From: an uncultured Sphingomonas sp.
GTDB lineage: Bacteria > Pseudomonadota > Alphaproteobacteria > Sphingomonadales > Sphingomonadaceae
Length of the DNA stretch: 59,501 nt
NCBI RefSeq assembly: GCF_913776855.1
Contig: NZ_CAJYQD010000035.1
Coordinates: forward strand, 1-59,501
Direction of reading: 5' to 3'
Shown here: positions 26,772 through 37,489 of the stretch, one piece after another
Layout: each line of letters opens with the position of its first letter
Position numbering within the stretch: position 1 is the stretch's first letter
Program-made: the position numbers and the translations under genes
The notes under the pieces: model-generated
The model's input: only the letters and a program-made list of their open reading frames with translations
Told to the model about the DNA's origin: nothing
The model's database searches: none

Positions 26772-27410
26772 TCACCGCCCGGCAAGCCCGAACCACATCA
26801 GGCGCGCCGCACGCTTCGGACCGCCCTGCGGCACACCGGCCAGTTCCAGCCGGGCCGACAGGGCCAGTATCCCCAGCGACCGCGCCACGCCGCCCAGCGA
26901 TCCCGCAAGCGCCGCGCCCGCCAGCACGTCGGCCCGCGCGGCGACCGCGGGGTCGCTCTGATGCCGGGCAAGGTCGAACAACGCCCATCCGCGCCCCAAT
27001 CGTTCGGCCACTATCGCGTCGCCGCCCAGCAATTGCGCCGCCAGGGCAAACAACCGCCCGCCCCGCTCCGCCGCAAAGCGTTCGAGCGCGGTGTCGTCCA
27101 ATGCCTCTTCCTCGATCAGCACGTCCCAGCCATCGACGATGCTCGCCAATGCCTTACCGCTTCCCCCCCGCGGCAGGACATCTTCGGCCAGCGCCTCCAG
27201 CACCGGCATCGCGGGCGGGACGGCGGTATCCAGCTTCGACAGCTGTTCGCGCCACCACGCCAGCCGGATCTGTCCCAGCGCCGGCTGGGTCGTCGACCGC
27301 ACGACATCGCCCAGCGCCGAATCTAGCGCGAGCAAGGCGGACAGCGCGGCGCGACGGCCGTCATCGGGGGCATAGGCCAGCGCAAGGCCGCGTTCGGGAT
27401 CATGGTGCAT
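26772..27410 (-). CDS. Squalene/phytoene synthase-like protein lacking the catalytic aspartate motifs
   Basis: This 212-residue protein resembles the squalene/phytoene synthase fold: an N-terminal helix region with LALDSALGDVVRSTTQP, the family segment IRLAWWREQL, and helical segments with RLFALAAQLLGGD. The DxxxD prenyl-diphosphate-binding motifs expected in active enzymes are not seen, and it is shorter than true synthases (about 280-340). Mitochondrial NDUFAF6, a complex I assembly factor, has the same pseudo-enzyme character. A similar role here is inference. It is divergent from the Tad-like genes; no carotenoid genes are nearby. Confidence 0.7.
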   Translation of the reverse strand: MHHDPERGLALAYAPDDGRRAALSALLALDSALGDVVRSTTQPALGQIRLAWWREQLSKLDTAVPPAMPVLEALAEDVLPRGGSGKALASIVDGWDVLIEEEALDDTALERFAAERGGRLFALAAQLLGGDAIVAERLGRGWALFDLARHQSDPAVAARADVLAGAALAGSLGGVARSLGILALSARLELAGVPQGGPKRAARLMWFGLAGR

Positions 27411-27520
27411 TGCCGCGATCAGCCCGCGTCTTAAACTTCCGTCAACCCCGATCAGGCATGAAAGCCTGTGATATGCGCAGGGTGCGACTCCTGTGCCATG
27501 GCAGATGGACTGGGCGGGGC

Positions 27521-29515
27521 ATGAACGGATCGGCGGGCGGGCAGCACAAGGTACAGGCCGGGGGTATCCTCAGCCGGCTGGCGCGCGACCGTCGCGGCAA
27601 CACGCTGGCGATGATGGCCATCGCGCTGGTGCCGCTGGTCGGTATCGCCGGATCGGCGATCGACACCGCGCGCGTCTATTATGTGAAAGTGCGGTTGCAG
27701 CAGGCGTGCGACGCGGGCGTGCTGGCTGGCCGGAAGACGATGGACGGCACCGATTTCAATACGGACGCCTATCAACAGGCCCAAGCGTTCTTCGGCAACA
27801 ACTTCAAGACCGGGATGCTGGGATCGCAACCGCCGTCGTTCGTACCGGTAAAGACTACCGAGAACCAGGTTGCCGGCACCGCATCGGTAGTAGTCCCGAT
27901 GACGTTGACGAAGATGATGGGGATGGCGCCGGTCACCTTGAACGTCGTATGCGAAGCCAAGCTGGAGATACCAAATCTCGATGTAATGTTCGTTCTCGAT
28001 ACCACCGGGTCGATGACCGACACCAATCCGGGTGACCTGCAGAATAAGATTACATCGTTGCGCAGTTCAGTACTGAACTTCTACGACACGGTAGAAGCCG
28101 CGAAACGGACCGGTACGCAGGTTCGATATGGCTTCGTTCCCTACTCGAGCAACGTGAACGTCGGCATGTTGTTGAAGCCGGAGTGGATGGTCGATGAAGC
28201 GACCTATCAATCGCGAATCCCGGATACAACAACCACGTCGACATCGACGTCAACCGACAACAACGATTATGTTTACACCTATGGTTCGTGGGCCAAGATT
28301 GGCGGAACGGCAGTATCCACCACTTCCGCCGGCGCTCCGGAAAACTGCTTCGCACCAGCCAGTACGACCCGCACAGTGTCGACCTATACCGACTGGAGCA
28401 GCCCTTCTGGATCCGCGACCAGAACCCTGACGCAGGTCATCAATGGAAAGGCATATTCGGCTCGTGTGACCAACGGCACATGCGTGATCACGACCACCGA
28501 ATATAGCGACTATACGCAACGCCGCACAGAGACGCGCAGCCCCAATCCCAACAAGGGTAAGCAGACCACGACAACCTCGACGACATACTGGTGGAATTAC
28601 CAGCCGGTTAAGGTCAATGTTTCGTCGTTGAAGGGAAGCGGCGCAACCATGGCCGGTGGCACGCTGCCGCCGCAGCAGATCGCGAACAATTTTGGGTACC
28701 GCAACGATATCACCTGGAACGCGGCGAACGCGTGTATCGAGGAACGGCAGACAGTCAAGCAGACTAGCTACACAACGATACCGACTGCCGCCTACGACCT
28801 TGATGTCGATATGGTGCCGACGTCTGATCCAGAAACTCGCTGGAAACCCTGGCTGCCCAAGATGATCTATGTGCGGAACAGCTTCACCGGTCTGACCAGC
28901 GCTTCCATCAATACCAACAATCAAGGCAGCAACTCGGGTACCAATCCGAGCTATCCGAACATCAACGATTTCAACAGCGCCTATAATGCGCCGTGTCCAT
29001 CACCGGCTGCGAAGCTCGCCTCGTTGACCCGTTCGAAAGTAGAGTCTTATGTCAACGGACTGACGCCCGGTGGCTTCACCCATCACGATATCGGTTTTCT
29101 GTGGGGTACCCGCCTGCTGTCGCCGACCGGCCTGTTCGCTTCAGAAAACGCGTCCGCACCGAATGGCAGCGCCATTTCGCGGCACCTAATTTTCATGACG
29201 GACGGCGACACCGATACCAAACGCATATCCTATGATGCCTATGGACTGTCCGCGATCGATCAGCGCCGAACCAACGGCATGCCGACCGATACCGATCAGA
29301 ACACGATCGTCGCGAATCGACTGTCAGCGCTTTGCACGGTAGCCAAACGCAAGAACATCACCGTGTGGGTGATCGCGTTCGGTACTTCGCTAAGCCAAAT
29401 GCTGTCCGATTGCGCCAGCGACGGTCGATCGTTCCAGGCGAACAACGCTGCGCAGTTGAACCAGACGTTCAGCAACATCGCAGCACAGATCGCCAAGCTT
29501 CGGGTTTCCCGATGA
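27521..29515 (+). CDS. TadG-like pilus/envelope protein with VWA domain
   Basis: This 664-residue protein has a short basic start and the TadE/G-type hydrophobic segment RRGNTLAMMAIALVPLVGIA (about 24-43), then a von Willebrand A domain with the metal-site motif VLDTTGSMTD (Asp160). A long Thr/Ser/Tyr-rich insertion follows (for example TTSTSTSTDNNDYVYTYG), and the VWA fold resumes near HLIFMTDGDTDT and ITVWVIAFGT. TadG proteins help assemble or anchor Flp/Tad pili. I chose the ATG at 27521; the open frame runs far upstream through the divergent gene. Its stop overlaps the next gene as ATGA. One hand-counted line in the insertion is 52% GC, below the genome norm. Confidence 0.82.
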   Translation: MNGSAGGQHKVQAGGILSRLARDRRGNTLAMMAIALVPLVGIAGSAIDTARVYYVKVRLQQACDAGVLAGRKTMDGTDFNTDAYQQAQAFFGNNFKTGMLGSQPPSFVPVKTTENQVAGTASVVVPMTLTKMMGMAPVTLNVVCEAKLEIPNLDVMFVLDTTGSMTDTNPGDLQNKITSLRSSVLNFYDTVEAAKRTGTQVRYGFVPYSSNVNVGMLLKPEWMVDEATYQSRIPDTTTTSTSTSTDNNDYVYTYGSWAKIGGTAVSTTSAGAPENCFAPASTTRTVSTYTDWSSPSGSATRTLTQVINGKAYSARVTNGTCVITTTEYSDYTQRRTETRSPNPNKGKQTTTTSTTYWWNYQPVKVNVSSLKGSGATMAGGTLPPQQIANNFGYRNDITWNAANACIEERQTVKQTSYTTIPTAAYDLDVDMVPTSDPETRWKPWLPKMIYVRNSFTGLTSASINTNNQGSNSGTNPSYPNINDFNSAYNAPCPSPAAKLASLTRSKVESYVNGLTPGGFTHHDIGFLWGTRLLSPTGLFASENASAPNGSAISRHLIFMTDGDTDTKRISYDAYGLSAIDQRRTNGMPTDTDQNTIVANRLSALCTVAKRKNITVWVIAFGTSLSQMLSDCASDGRSFQANNAAQLNQTFSNIAAQIAKLRVSR

Positions 29516-30096
29516 TCCGGAGGATTGCATCAGATCGCCGTGGCGCGACGATTATCGAATTCACCCTGATAGCACCCGTGATGCTCTTACTGCTGATGGG
29601 CCTGTTCGACTTGTGCTATCGCTCCTACGCGCAGTCGATCCTGAACGGCGCAGTCCAGTTGGCAGGACGTCGTGCCACACTGGAGGGTAATGCCTCCGGA
29701 ACCTCGACCGCCGCAATCGACAACGTCGTCGTCTCGCAGGTACGCGTGATTGCGAAGGGTCTGCGCTGGGAAAGCAGCCGACAGCACTACCAGGCATTCG
29801 GCGAAGTTCGCGGCGAACCGTTCGATGACAGTAACCACAACGGGCAATATGACGTCGGCGAGTGCTATTCCGATGTAAATGGAAATCGCAACTGGGACGC
29901 GAATCCCAGCCAAGATGGCCAAGGCGGCGCGAACGACATCACTCTTTATAGGATAAGCATAACCTATCCGCGGCTGTTTCCGCTGTACGGCCTTATGGGC
30001 CTACCCCCGGAACAGACCATTGAGGCGCAGACCTTGCTCAAGAACCAGCCCTATGGTGCGCAGTCAACGACTACTGCGGAGACGATATGCAGTTGA
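29512..30096 (+). CDS. TadE-family minor pseudopilin
   Basis: This 194-residue protein has the TadE signature at its start: RRGATIIEFTLIAPVMLLLL, with the conserved glutamate after the prepilin-peptidase-like site. The remainder is a periplasmic domain with an Asp/Asn-rich loop (DDSNHNGQYDVGE, DVNGNRNWDANPSQ) that looks calcium-binding. The ATG at 29512 overlaps the TadG stop by four bases, showing coupling. It ends inside the next TadE-like gene with a 10-base overlap. Confidence 0.85.
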   Translation: MIRRIASDRRGATIIEFTLIAPVMLLLLMGLFDLCYRSYAQSILNGAVQLAGRRATLEGNASGTSTAAIDNVVVSQVRVIAKGLRWESSRQHYQAFGEVRGEPFDDSNHNGQYDVGECYSDVNGNRNWDANPSQDGQGGANDITLYRISITYPRLFPLYGLMGLPPEQTIEAQTLLKNQPYGAQSTTTAETICS

Positions 30097-30761
30097 CCTC
30101 CTACAAAATATTGCGACGAGTGCGTGACAATCGTCGCGGCGTGGCGATGCTCGAATTTGCTCTAGCATTGCCAGTCGTGCTGCCGATCGGCCTGTATGCC
30201 GCAGAACTTTGCAACTTTGGCGTTCGCCAGCTTCAACTGAGCCAGGCTGCACTGACGCTCGCCGACAACGGTTCACGTGTCGGCGTTGATACCAACATGG
30301 CAACGCAGCAAATACGCGAAGTTGATATCAACGATATCATCGAAGGAATACGGCTTCAGACGGCAGCGCTGCAACTTACGACGAATGGCCGTATTACAAT
30401 CTCCAGCTTGGAGATGAAGAACGGGGAGCAATGGATACATTGGCAGCGCTGCGTCGGCTTAAAGCGTAATGCGGACTACGGTTCGAGCTATGGCAACGAG
30501 GGCGCAGGGGGAATCGCGGGAACTTCGTTCAAAGGGATGGGTGACGGGATGACAGTGAAGTCACCGCCCAATTCAGGCGTCATTTTCGTAGAAATAAACT
30601 ACGATTACACTCCCCTTATCAGCAAGTATTTTGTCAGCGCGCGCAAGCTCAAACAGGTCGCGTCGTTCATCGTCCGAGATAATCGCGAATTTAGCTCGGG
30701 CATCACGAATCCGGTACCTGCTGTCACCGACCGCATGACCTGCGATCGCTTTACGACCTGA
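30087..30761 (+). CDS. TadE/TadF-like pseudopilin
   Basis: This 224-residue protein starts with a basic segment and the TadE-type motif NRRGVAMLEFALALPVVLPI (about 15-34), then an extracytoplasmic domain with no recognisable fold. Two cysteines (QRCVG and MTCDRF) may pair. It is the third gene of a coupled TadG-TadE-TadE unit. No flp pilin, secretin, ATPase or prepilin peptidase gene is in the window, so the remaining machinery must be elsewhere, or these proteins have another role. A hand-counted line (30361-30420) is 52% GC. Confidence 0.82.
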   Translation: MQLTSYKILRRVRDNRRGVAMLEFALALPVVLPIGLYAAELCNFGVRQLQLSQAALTLADNGSRVGVDTNMATQQIREVDINDIIEGIRLQTAALQLTTNGRITISSLEMKNGEQWIHWQRCVGLKRNADYGSSYGNEGAGGIAGTSFKGMGDGMTVKSPPNSGVIFVEINYDYTPLISKYFVSARKLKQVASFIVRDNREFSSGITNPVPAVTDRMTCDRFTT

Positions 30762-30871
30762 CGATACGCCCAGCCGCTGCAGCAGGGTATACGTCGTCAG
30801 ACAAACGCAGTTCCGTCAACCGCCGCCGCCCCTGACCAGCAGACAACAGCACCGGCCGAATAGCCGAAACG

Positions 30872-30914
30872 CAAAAATGGGGCAGGTATCGCATCTGCGC
30901 GATACCCGCCCCAT
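30872..30914 (-). terminator. Strong intrinsic terminator after pdhB
   Basis: Arms at 30877-30892 and 30899-30914 form a 16-bp stem with a single mismatch (GGGGC, then GGTATCGC) and a 6-base loop. On the minus strand it is followed by ATTTTTGCG. It lies 27 bases after the pdhB stop. On the plus strand, where the Tad-like genes end, there is no T-run. Confidence 0.88.
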
Positions 30915-30941
30915 CTGCTTCTGCCGTTCGGTACAGATGCC

Positions 30942-32381
30942 TTACTTGTAGGTCACCTTCCTCACCGCCGCGACGACCTTGTCGCTGGTGATGAGTGCCA
31001 GCTTTTCGAGGTTCGCGGCGTATGGCAGCGGCACGTCCTCGTTGGTGACGCGCAGCACCGGCGCGTCGAGGTCGTCGAAGCCCTGCTCCATCACCACCGC
31101 GGCGATTTCCGACGCGATCGAGCAGGTCGGCCAACCTTCCTCGACCACGACCAGGCGGTTGGTCTTCTTGAGCGACTTCAGCACCGTCTTGGTGTCGAGC
31201 GGGCGCAGCGTGCGCAGGTCGATGACCTCGGCATCGATGCCCTCGCCCGCCAGCTTCTCGGCAGCTTCGAGCGCCAAGCCCACGCCGATCGAATAGCTGA
31301 CGATCGTCACGTCCTTGCCCGGCTTCATGATCCGCGCCTTGCCGATCGGCAGGACGAAATCGTCGAGCTTCGGCACGTCGAACGAACGGCCGTACATCAG
31401 TTCGTTTTCGAGGAAGACGACCGGGTCGGTCGAGCGGATCGCCGCCTTGAGCAGGCCCTTCGCATCGGCCGCGTCATACGGCGCGATCACGATCAGGCCG
31501 GGGACCGAAGCATACCACGGGCCATAGTTCTGCGAATGCTGCGCACCGACGCGGCTCGCCGCGCCGTTGGGACCGCGGAACACGATCGGGCAACGCATCT
31601 GGCCGCCGGACATGTAGTTGGTCTTGGCCGCCGAATTGATGATGTGGTCGATCGCCTGCATGGCGAAGTTGAACGTCATGAACTCGATGACCGGACGCAA
31701 CCCGCCCATCGCTGCACCGGTGCCGATGCCGGCAAAGCCGTATTCGGTGATCGGCGTGTCGATGACGCGGCGGTCGCCGAACTCGGCGAGCAGGCCCTGC
31801 GTAACCTTGTACGCGCCCTGATATTCGGCGACTTCCTCGCCCATCACGAACACGCGGTCGTCGGCCCGCATTTCCTCGGCCATCGCATCGCGCAGCGCGT
31901 CGCGGACCGTGGTCTTGACCATTTCGGTACCAGCCGGGATTTCCGGGTCGGCTTCGCCTTCCTGGTCGGCGGCGTCGAACAGCTGGCGCGCGCCGGTTTC
32001 GGCGTGCTGCTGCGACGTGCCTTCCGGGGCCGGCGGGGCCTTGTCGTCGTTCTTCTCGTCGGCCTTGGGCGTCGCGGCGGCGGCATCACCGGCGCGCGCC
32101 TCGGTCGGCTGCGCCGACTTGGCGGCGTCGACGTCCTCGCCCTCGGCGGCAAGAATCGCGATGACCGCGCCGACCTTCACGTTATCGGTGCCCTCGGCGA
32201 CCAGGATCTGGGCGATCGTGCCCTCGTCCACCGCTTCGAATTCCATCGTCGCCTTGTCGGTCTCGATCTCGGCCATGATGTCGCCCGACTTGACCGTGTC
32301 GCCTTCCTTGACGAGCCACTTGGCCAGCGTGCCTTCTTCCATCGTGGGCGACAGCGCCGGCATCTTCAGTTCGATCGGCAT
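30942..32381 (-). CDS. pdhB: Pyruvate dehydrogenase E1 beta subunit with N-terminal lipoyl domain
   Basis: This 479-residue protein begins with a biotinyl/lipoyl domain ([16 protein letters not shown], lipoyl lysine in ETDKATMEF, Lys43). An acidic Ala/Pro-rich linker follows (about 80-150), then the E1-beta transketolase fold (about 155-479) with [18 protein letters not shown] and [13 protein letters not shown]. With PdhA it decarboxylates pyruvate using thiamine diphosphate. Fusion of a lipoyl domain to E1-beta is known in Zymomonas and other alphaproteobacteria. It starts one base after pdhA ends. No E2 or lpd gene follows; a strong terminator does. Confidence 0.95.
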   Translation of the reverse strand: MPIELKMPALSPTMEEGTLAKWLVKEGDTVKSGDIMAEIETDKATMEFEAVDEGTIAQILVAEGTDNVKVGAVIAILAAEGEDVDAAKSAQPTEARAGDAAAATPKADEKNDDKAPPAPEGTSQQHAETGARQLFDAADQEGEADPEIPAGTEMVKTTVRDALRDAMAEEMRADDRVFVMGEEVAEYQGAYKVTQGLLAEFGDRRVIDTPITEYGFAGIGTGAAMGGLRPVIEFMTFNFAMQAIDHIINSAAKTNYMSGGQMRCPIVFRGPNGAASRVGAQHSQNYGPWYASVPGLIVIAPYDAADAKGLLKAAIRSTDPVVFLENELMYGRSFDVPKLDDFVLPIGKARIMKPGKDVTIVSYSIGVGLALEAAEKLAGEGIDAEVIDLRTLRPLDTKTVLKSLKKTNRLVVVEEGWPTCSIASEIAAVVMEQGFDDLDAPVLRVTNEDVPLPYAANLEKLALITSDKVVAAVRKVTYK

Positions 32382-32382
32382 C

Positions 32383-33432
32383 TCAGTAGGTCTCCACCAG
32401 TACGTCGGTGTACAGTTCCTTGGCGTCCGGTTCCGGCGCGCTCTCGGCGAAGTCGGCGGCGGCGTTCACCACCTTGCGGATTTCGGCCTCGATCGCCTTC
32501 AGCTCGTCTTCCTGCACGCCCGCGGCGTTCAGCTCGCGCTTCAGCCCCTCGATCGGGTCCGAATTGTCGCGCATCGCCTGCACTTCGTCGCGGCTGCGAT
32601 ACTTGGCCGGATCGGACATCGAATGGCCGCGATAGCGATAGGTCTTCATCTCGAGGATGATCGGCCCCTTGCCCGCGCGCACCCATGCCAGCGCTTCCTC
32701 GGCGGCACCGCGGCACGCCAGCACGTCCATGCCGTCGACCTGGATACCCGGAATGCGGAAGCTCTCGCCGCGCTTGTACAGCTGGTCCTCAGCCGAGGCG
32801 CGATTGACGCTGGTGCCCATGGCGTACTGGTTGTTCTCGATCACGAAGATGATCGGGAGCTTCCACAGCTCGGCCATGTTGAACGATTCGTACACCTGGC
32901 CCTGGTTCGCGGCGCCATCGCCGAAATAAGCCATGCAGACGCCGCCGTCGTTCGCGTACTTGTGCCCGAACGCGAGACCCGCGCCCAGCGACACCTGCGC
33001 GCCGACGATGCCGTGGCCGCCATAGAATTTATGCTCGGTCGAGAACATGTGCATCGACCCGCCCTTGCCGCGGCTGATGCCGGCTTCCCGGCCCGTCAGC
33101 TCGGCCATGATGACCTTGGGATCGATGCCATAGGCGAGCATGTGGCCATGGTCGCGATAGCCGGTGATGACCGAATCCTTGCCGGATTCAAGAGCCGATT
33201 GCAGGCCGACCGCGACGGCTTCCTGGCCGATATAGAGGTGGCAGAAGCCACCGATCAGGCCGAGACCGTACAACTGCCCCGCCTTTTCTTCGAAACGACG
33301 GATCAGCAGCATTTCCTTGTAAAAGGAAAGCAGCTCTTCTTTCGACGCCTCGTACCGCTTTGGCTCCCCCGGCCGTTCGCGATTGGGAATGACGGGTTCG
33401 CTGGTGCGGCCTGGCGCCGGTGCTTTTGCCAC
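32383..33432 (-). CDS. pdhA: Pyruvate dehydrogenase E1 alpha subunit
   Basis: This 349-residue subunit carries the thiamine-diphosphate motif [17 protein letters not shown] through IENN, the conserved [10 protein letters not shown] loop and the phosphorylation-loop-like [15 protein letters not shown]. It forms the E1 heterotetramer with PdhB. I chose the GTG at 33432 (protein starting [12 protein letters not shown]) with AGGAACGAGG upstream; the longer frame reaches 33504 in the intergenic region. It ends one base before pdhB. ftsB lies 100 bases upstream in the same direction, as in many alphaproteobacteria. Confidence 0.94.
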   Translation of the reverse strand: MAKAPAPGRTSEPVIPNRERPGEPKRYEASKEELLSFYKEMLLIRRFEEKAGQLYGLGLIGGFCHLYIGQEAVAVGLQSALESGKDSVITGYRDHGHMLAYGIDPKVIMAELTGREAGISRGKGGSMHMFSTEHKFYGGHGIVGAQVSLGAGLAFGHKYANDGGVCMAYFGDGAANQGQVYESFNMAELWKLPIIFVIENNQYAMGTSVNRASAEDQLYKRGESFRIPGIQVDGMDVLACRGAAEEALAWVRAGKGPIILEMKTYRYRGHSMSDPAKYRSRDEVQAMRDNSDPIEGLKRELNAAGVQEDELKAIEAEIRKVVNAAADFAESAPEPDAKELYTDVLVETY

Positions 33433-33532
33433 GGTTCGGATGCCTCGTTCCTGAAAGGATGGGTTAGGAGCGCCGCCTATGGCGTGATTTCCGCCCCCGC
33501 GCAACCGAAGGGGGACGCCTTACGTACCGGAA

Positions 33533-33889
33533 TCAGTCGTCCAGCCGGATTCCGCACCGCGTGCGCGCCGCCGCCTCACCCGTGATCGGCACGATGAATT
33601 CGTCCGGATGCGCGACGTTCAGCTTCCTGCGAACCAACTCGTCGACCATGTCCGGGTCGGCATGGCGCGGATCGAGCAGCTCGACCCGGTTGCGCAGATC
33701 GGCGCGCACCTTTTCCAGGCACGCATATTGCGCCTTCCGCACGCTCAATTTTCGCTGATAGTCGCGATACGCCAGCACCCCGTTCGGCCCCAGCACCGCA
33801 TGATAGGCGAAGAAGCCCATGACGAGGATCACCAGCGCCGGCCAACCGGCACGCTTGAGCATCTGGCGAAGGGGGGAAGGACGCGGCAT
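33533..33889 (-). CDS. ftsB: FtsB/DivIC-family septum formation initiator
   Basis: This 118-residue bitopic membrane protein has one helix (WPALVILVMGFFAYHAVLG, about 17-35), then a coiled coil (RDYQRKLSVRKAQYACLEKV, RADLRNRVELL) and the family end DMVDELVRRKLNVAHPDEFI. FtsB joins FtsL and FtsQ in the divisome. I chose the ATG at 33889 because the extended frame adds 17 residues in the divergent promoter region. It lies upstream of pdhA and back to back with the CsaA-like gene, 62 bases apart. Confidence 0.87.
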   Translation of the reverse strand: MPRPSPLRQMLKRAGWPALVILVMGFFAYHAVLGPNGVLAYRDYQRKLSVRKAQYACLEKVRADLRNRVELLDPRHADPDMVDELVRRKLNVAHPDEFIVPITGEAAARTRCGIRLDD

Positions 33890-33951
33890 CGCGCGTATGT
33901 CGTGTATAGCCGGTTTCCACGCAAGCCGTCTGTGATGCAACCGGAGCCGAT

Positions 33952-34320
33952 ATGCACTTCCTCCATGATCCTAACCAGCTTACCGACCCGATCGATTTCG
34001 ACACGTTCCTGAAGGTCGACATCCGCGTCGGCACGATCCTGTCGGCCGAACCCTATCCGGAGGCACGCAAGCCTGCGATCAAGCTGCTGATCGATTTCGG
34101 CCCCGCGATCGGCCGGAAACGGTCGAGCGCGCAGATCACCGAGCATTACGATCCGGCCGCGCTGGTCGGGCGACAGGTCGCGGCGGTCGTCAACTTCCCC
34201 CCGCGCCAGATCGGCAAGTTCGTGTCCGAAGTGCTGACATTGGGCTTCCCGGACGAGGCGGGCGCGGTCGTGCTGTTCGCGCCGGACCATAAGGTGCCGG
34301 ATGGCGGGCGGCTATTCTGA
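33952..34320 (+). CDS. CsaA-like tRNA-binding-domain protein
   Basis: This 122-residue protein is essentially one EMAP/tRNA-binding OB-fold domain: [20 protein letters not shown], then [39 protein letters not shown], and a GAVVLFAPD end. CsaA-type dimers bind tRNA and have been described as secretion-related chaperones in Bacillus; the exact role is unclear. The ATG at 33952 has GGAG 6 bases upstream. It is on the opposite strand to ftsB and eno. Confidence 0.88.
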   Translation: MHFLHDPNQLTDPIDFDTFLKVDIRVGTILSAEPYPEARKPAIKLLIDFGPAIGRKRSSAQITEHYDPAALVGRQVAAVVNFPPRQIGKFVSEVLTLGFPDEAGAVVLFAPDHKVPDGGRLF

Positions 34321-34433
34321 CGCCGATCGCCCTGACCCTGCAAGCGGCCCGGATCGGGCGCTGTCGGTTCAGGCGTCAGCCACATTGCGCCAGCGATCCT
34401 CGCGCCGAGGGAAACATACAGGGGGATGACAGG

Positions 34434-35156
34434 ATGCGATTGGCGGTTGCGGCAATGGTTCTGCTGGGCGGATGCACGCTGGCGACAATGGACGGGTTCG
34501 ACACCCTCGCCCCGGACGGGGAACGGGTTGAGATGACCGGCATTCCCGGCTGGCAGGACGGCAGCTTCCGCCTAGGCCATGCGGAGGGTCACGTCCGCCG
34601 CCGCGCCGTCGGCGCCACCCGCGAATGGCACGACGATCCGTGGGGCGACGTGACGCAGGCGGTAGTCGAACGGACCGGTACGCTGACCTTCGACCTGTCT
34701 GGTGCCGAGGCGGGCGGCCGGATCGAGGGACGATGCCGCTATGGCCGGGGCGAGGTGCAGCAGCATTTCGGCGGACTGTCGATCAGTGCGGTGGGTCACC
34801 CCCTGCGGTTCGCCTGCGCCTATCGAATCGACGGGCGGGATGCAGGCGGCATGGACCTGTCCGGTATCCGCCCGTCGGGACCGACCCTGGCCGAACCGCG
34901 CGCGGGCGTGGTCGAAATCGAGGGCACCGCGCTGGAGGTGACGTCGCACCACAGGATGACCGGCGGACAACAACCGCTCGAAGCGCCGATCGGCTATGTC
35001 CTGTCCGATGGTGATGGTCGCGTGGTGGGGGCGATCGAAACCAACGGCACCGGTACGCGGCGGTTGATCCTGCCCCGACCGGCGAAAGAACGGCGGACAG
35101 CCGTCGCCGCCCTGGTCACGCTCGCGCTGTTCTGGGATCCGGGCGACACCGATTGA
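34434..35156 (+). CDS. Putative lipoprotein of unknown function
   Basis: This 240-residue protein starts with a lipoprotein signal (MVLLGGC, Cys14) and a mature part rich in beta-type segments (GGRIEGRCRYGRGEVQQH, RFACAYRIDG). The two cysteines in GRCRYG and FACAYR may form a disulfide. A late hydrophobic segment (RRTAVAALVTLALFW) is too weak to call a membrane helix. I recognise no family. It lies between a CsaA-like gene and the shared terminator before eno. Confidence 0.7.
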   Translation: MRLAVAAMVLLGGCTLATMDGFDTLAPDGERVEMTGIPGWQDGSFRLGHAEGHVRRRAVGATREWHDDPWGDVTQAVVERTGTLTFDLSGAEAGGRIEGRCRYGRGEVQQHFGGLSISAVGHPLRFACAYRIDGRDAGGMDLSGIRPSGPTLAEPRAGVVEIEGTALEVTSHHRMTGGQQPLEAPIGYVLSDGDGRVVGAIETNGTGTRRLILPRPAKERRTAVAALVTLALFWDPGDTD

Positions 35157-35179
35157 CGCGCGCCACCATCCGCCAATGC

Positions 35180-35213
35180 AAAGGGGGCGCCGGTTCGCAC
35201 CGACGCCCCCTTC
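35180..35213. terminator. Bidirectional terminator between the lipoprotein gene and eno
   Basis: AAAGGGGGCG and CGCCCCCTT flank an inner GGT-TCGC-ACC stem, giving a long hairpin 24 bases after the lipoprotein stop and 20 bases after the eno stop. The T-runs are short on both sides (CTTTG on the minus strand). Confidence 0.65.
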
Positions 35214-35232
35214 CGCTGCACGATGCGATCGA

Positions 35233-36624
<1,392 letters not shown>

Positions 36625-36650
36625 CTACCGAAACGAAGAAAGGATTCGTT

Positions 36651-37145
36651 ATGACCGACTTCAATCGGACCGGCACTTCGCCGACGACCAACGACAGCAG
36701 TGTCGTCCTCGATACCGACCTGCCGTCGACCAGCGGCACCACCACGGACACCGTTGGCAGCACCAAGCAGACGCTGAAGGACGAAGCATCGAAGCTGTCG
36801 GCCAAGGCGACCGACAAGGCACGCAGTCTCGCCGACGAAGGTAAGGCAAAGGCCACGGGTGCGCTGGACGAGTTCTCTAGGCTGATGGAAGACGCCGCCG
36901 GCACCGTCGATGAAAAGCTTGGCGAGCAGTACGGCCAGTACGCCCGCTCGGCCGCCAAGGCCATTTCGGGCTTCTCGGACGGCCTGCGCGGCAAGGAAGT
37001 CGAGGATCTGCTGGCCGATGCCGGCGATTTCGTGCGCAAGAGCCCGGCAATCGCGATCGGCACGGCCGCCGCGCTCGGCTTCGTGCTGGCGCGCATCGTG
37101 AAGGCCGGGGTCGACACCGACGCCACCCCGTCGGCCAAGGGCTGA
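36651..37145 (+). CDS. YqjD/ElaB-like (DUF883-type) protein
   Basis: This 164-residue protein has a Thr/Ser-rich N-terminus, a long amphipathic helix rich in Lys/Ala/Asp (TLKDEASKLSAKATDKARSL, ADEGKAKATGALDEF), and a C-terminal membrane segment preceded by RKSPAIAIGTAAALGFVLAR. This is the ElaB/YqjD layout; those E. coli proteins sit in the inner membrane and bind ribosomes in stationary phase. The ATG at 36651 has GAAGAAAGGA upstream. It is the first of four co-directional small genes; eno is divergent. Confidence 0.75.
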   Translation: MTDFNRTGTSPTTNDSSVVLDTDLPSTSGTTTDTVGSTKQTLKDEASKLSAKATDKARSLADEGKAKATGALDEFSRLMEDAAGTVDEKLGEQYGQYARSAAKAISGFSDGLRGKEVEDLLADAGDFVRKSPAIAIGTAAALGFVLARIVKAGVDTDATPSAKG

Positions 37146-37153
37146 GCCTGACC

Positions 37154-37489
37154 ATGGGGGACGAGGGACTGGGAACGGTCGTCACCCGCGTTGTCGATGA
37201 TGCCAAGGCCTATGCCCAGGCAGAGATCACGCTGTGGAAGACGGTGGCCAGCACGCGCGGATCGCAGGCCGGCATTGCCGCCGGCCTTGCGGTCGGTGCG
37301 ATCGTCATCGCACTGTCGGCGGTGACGGCGCTGCTCGTCGGCGCGATCCTGTCGCTGCGGCCGGTCATGGGTCCGGGTTGGGCCACCTTGCTGGTGGTAG
37401 TGGTGGCATTCGCCGTTGCCGCCCTGCTGGGAAAAATGGCCCTGACCGGGTTCAAGCGGGTCACCGCCCCGATGGGAGACAAGCATTGA
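37154..37489 (+). CDS. YqjE-like small membrane protein (phage-holin-like fold, DUF1469-type)
   Basis: This 111-residue protein has an amphipathic start (VVTRVVDDAKAYAQAEITLW) and two transmembrane helices (GIAAGLAVGAIVIALSAVTA and WATLLVVVVAFAVAALLG). Proteins of this type are often labelled holin superfamily, but they are chromosomal partners of YqjD rather than phage lysis proteins. It starts 8 bases after the DUF883-like gene and overlaps the next gene as TTGA. Confidence 0.78.
   Translation: MGDEGLGTVVTRVVDDAKAYAQAEITLWKTVASTRGSQAGIAAGLAVGAIVIALSAVTALLVGAILSLRPVMGPGWATLLVVVVAFAVAALLGKMALTGFKRVTAPMGDKH

Noticed and set aside
37154..37489. A phage holin, as the family label suggests.
   Set aside because: It is embedded in a YqjD/YqjE-like chromosomal cassette with no lysis or phage genes nearby.
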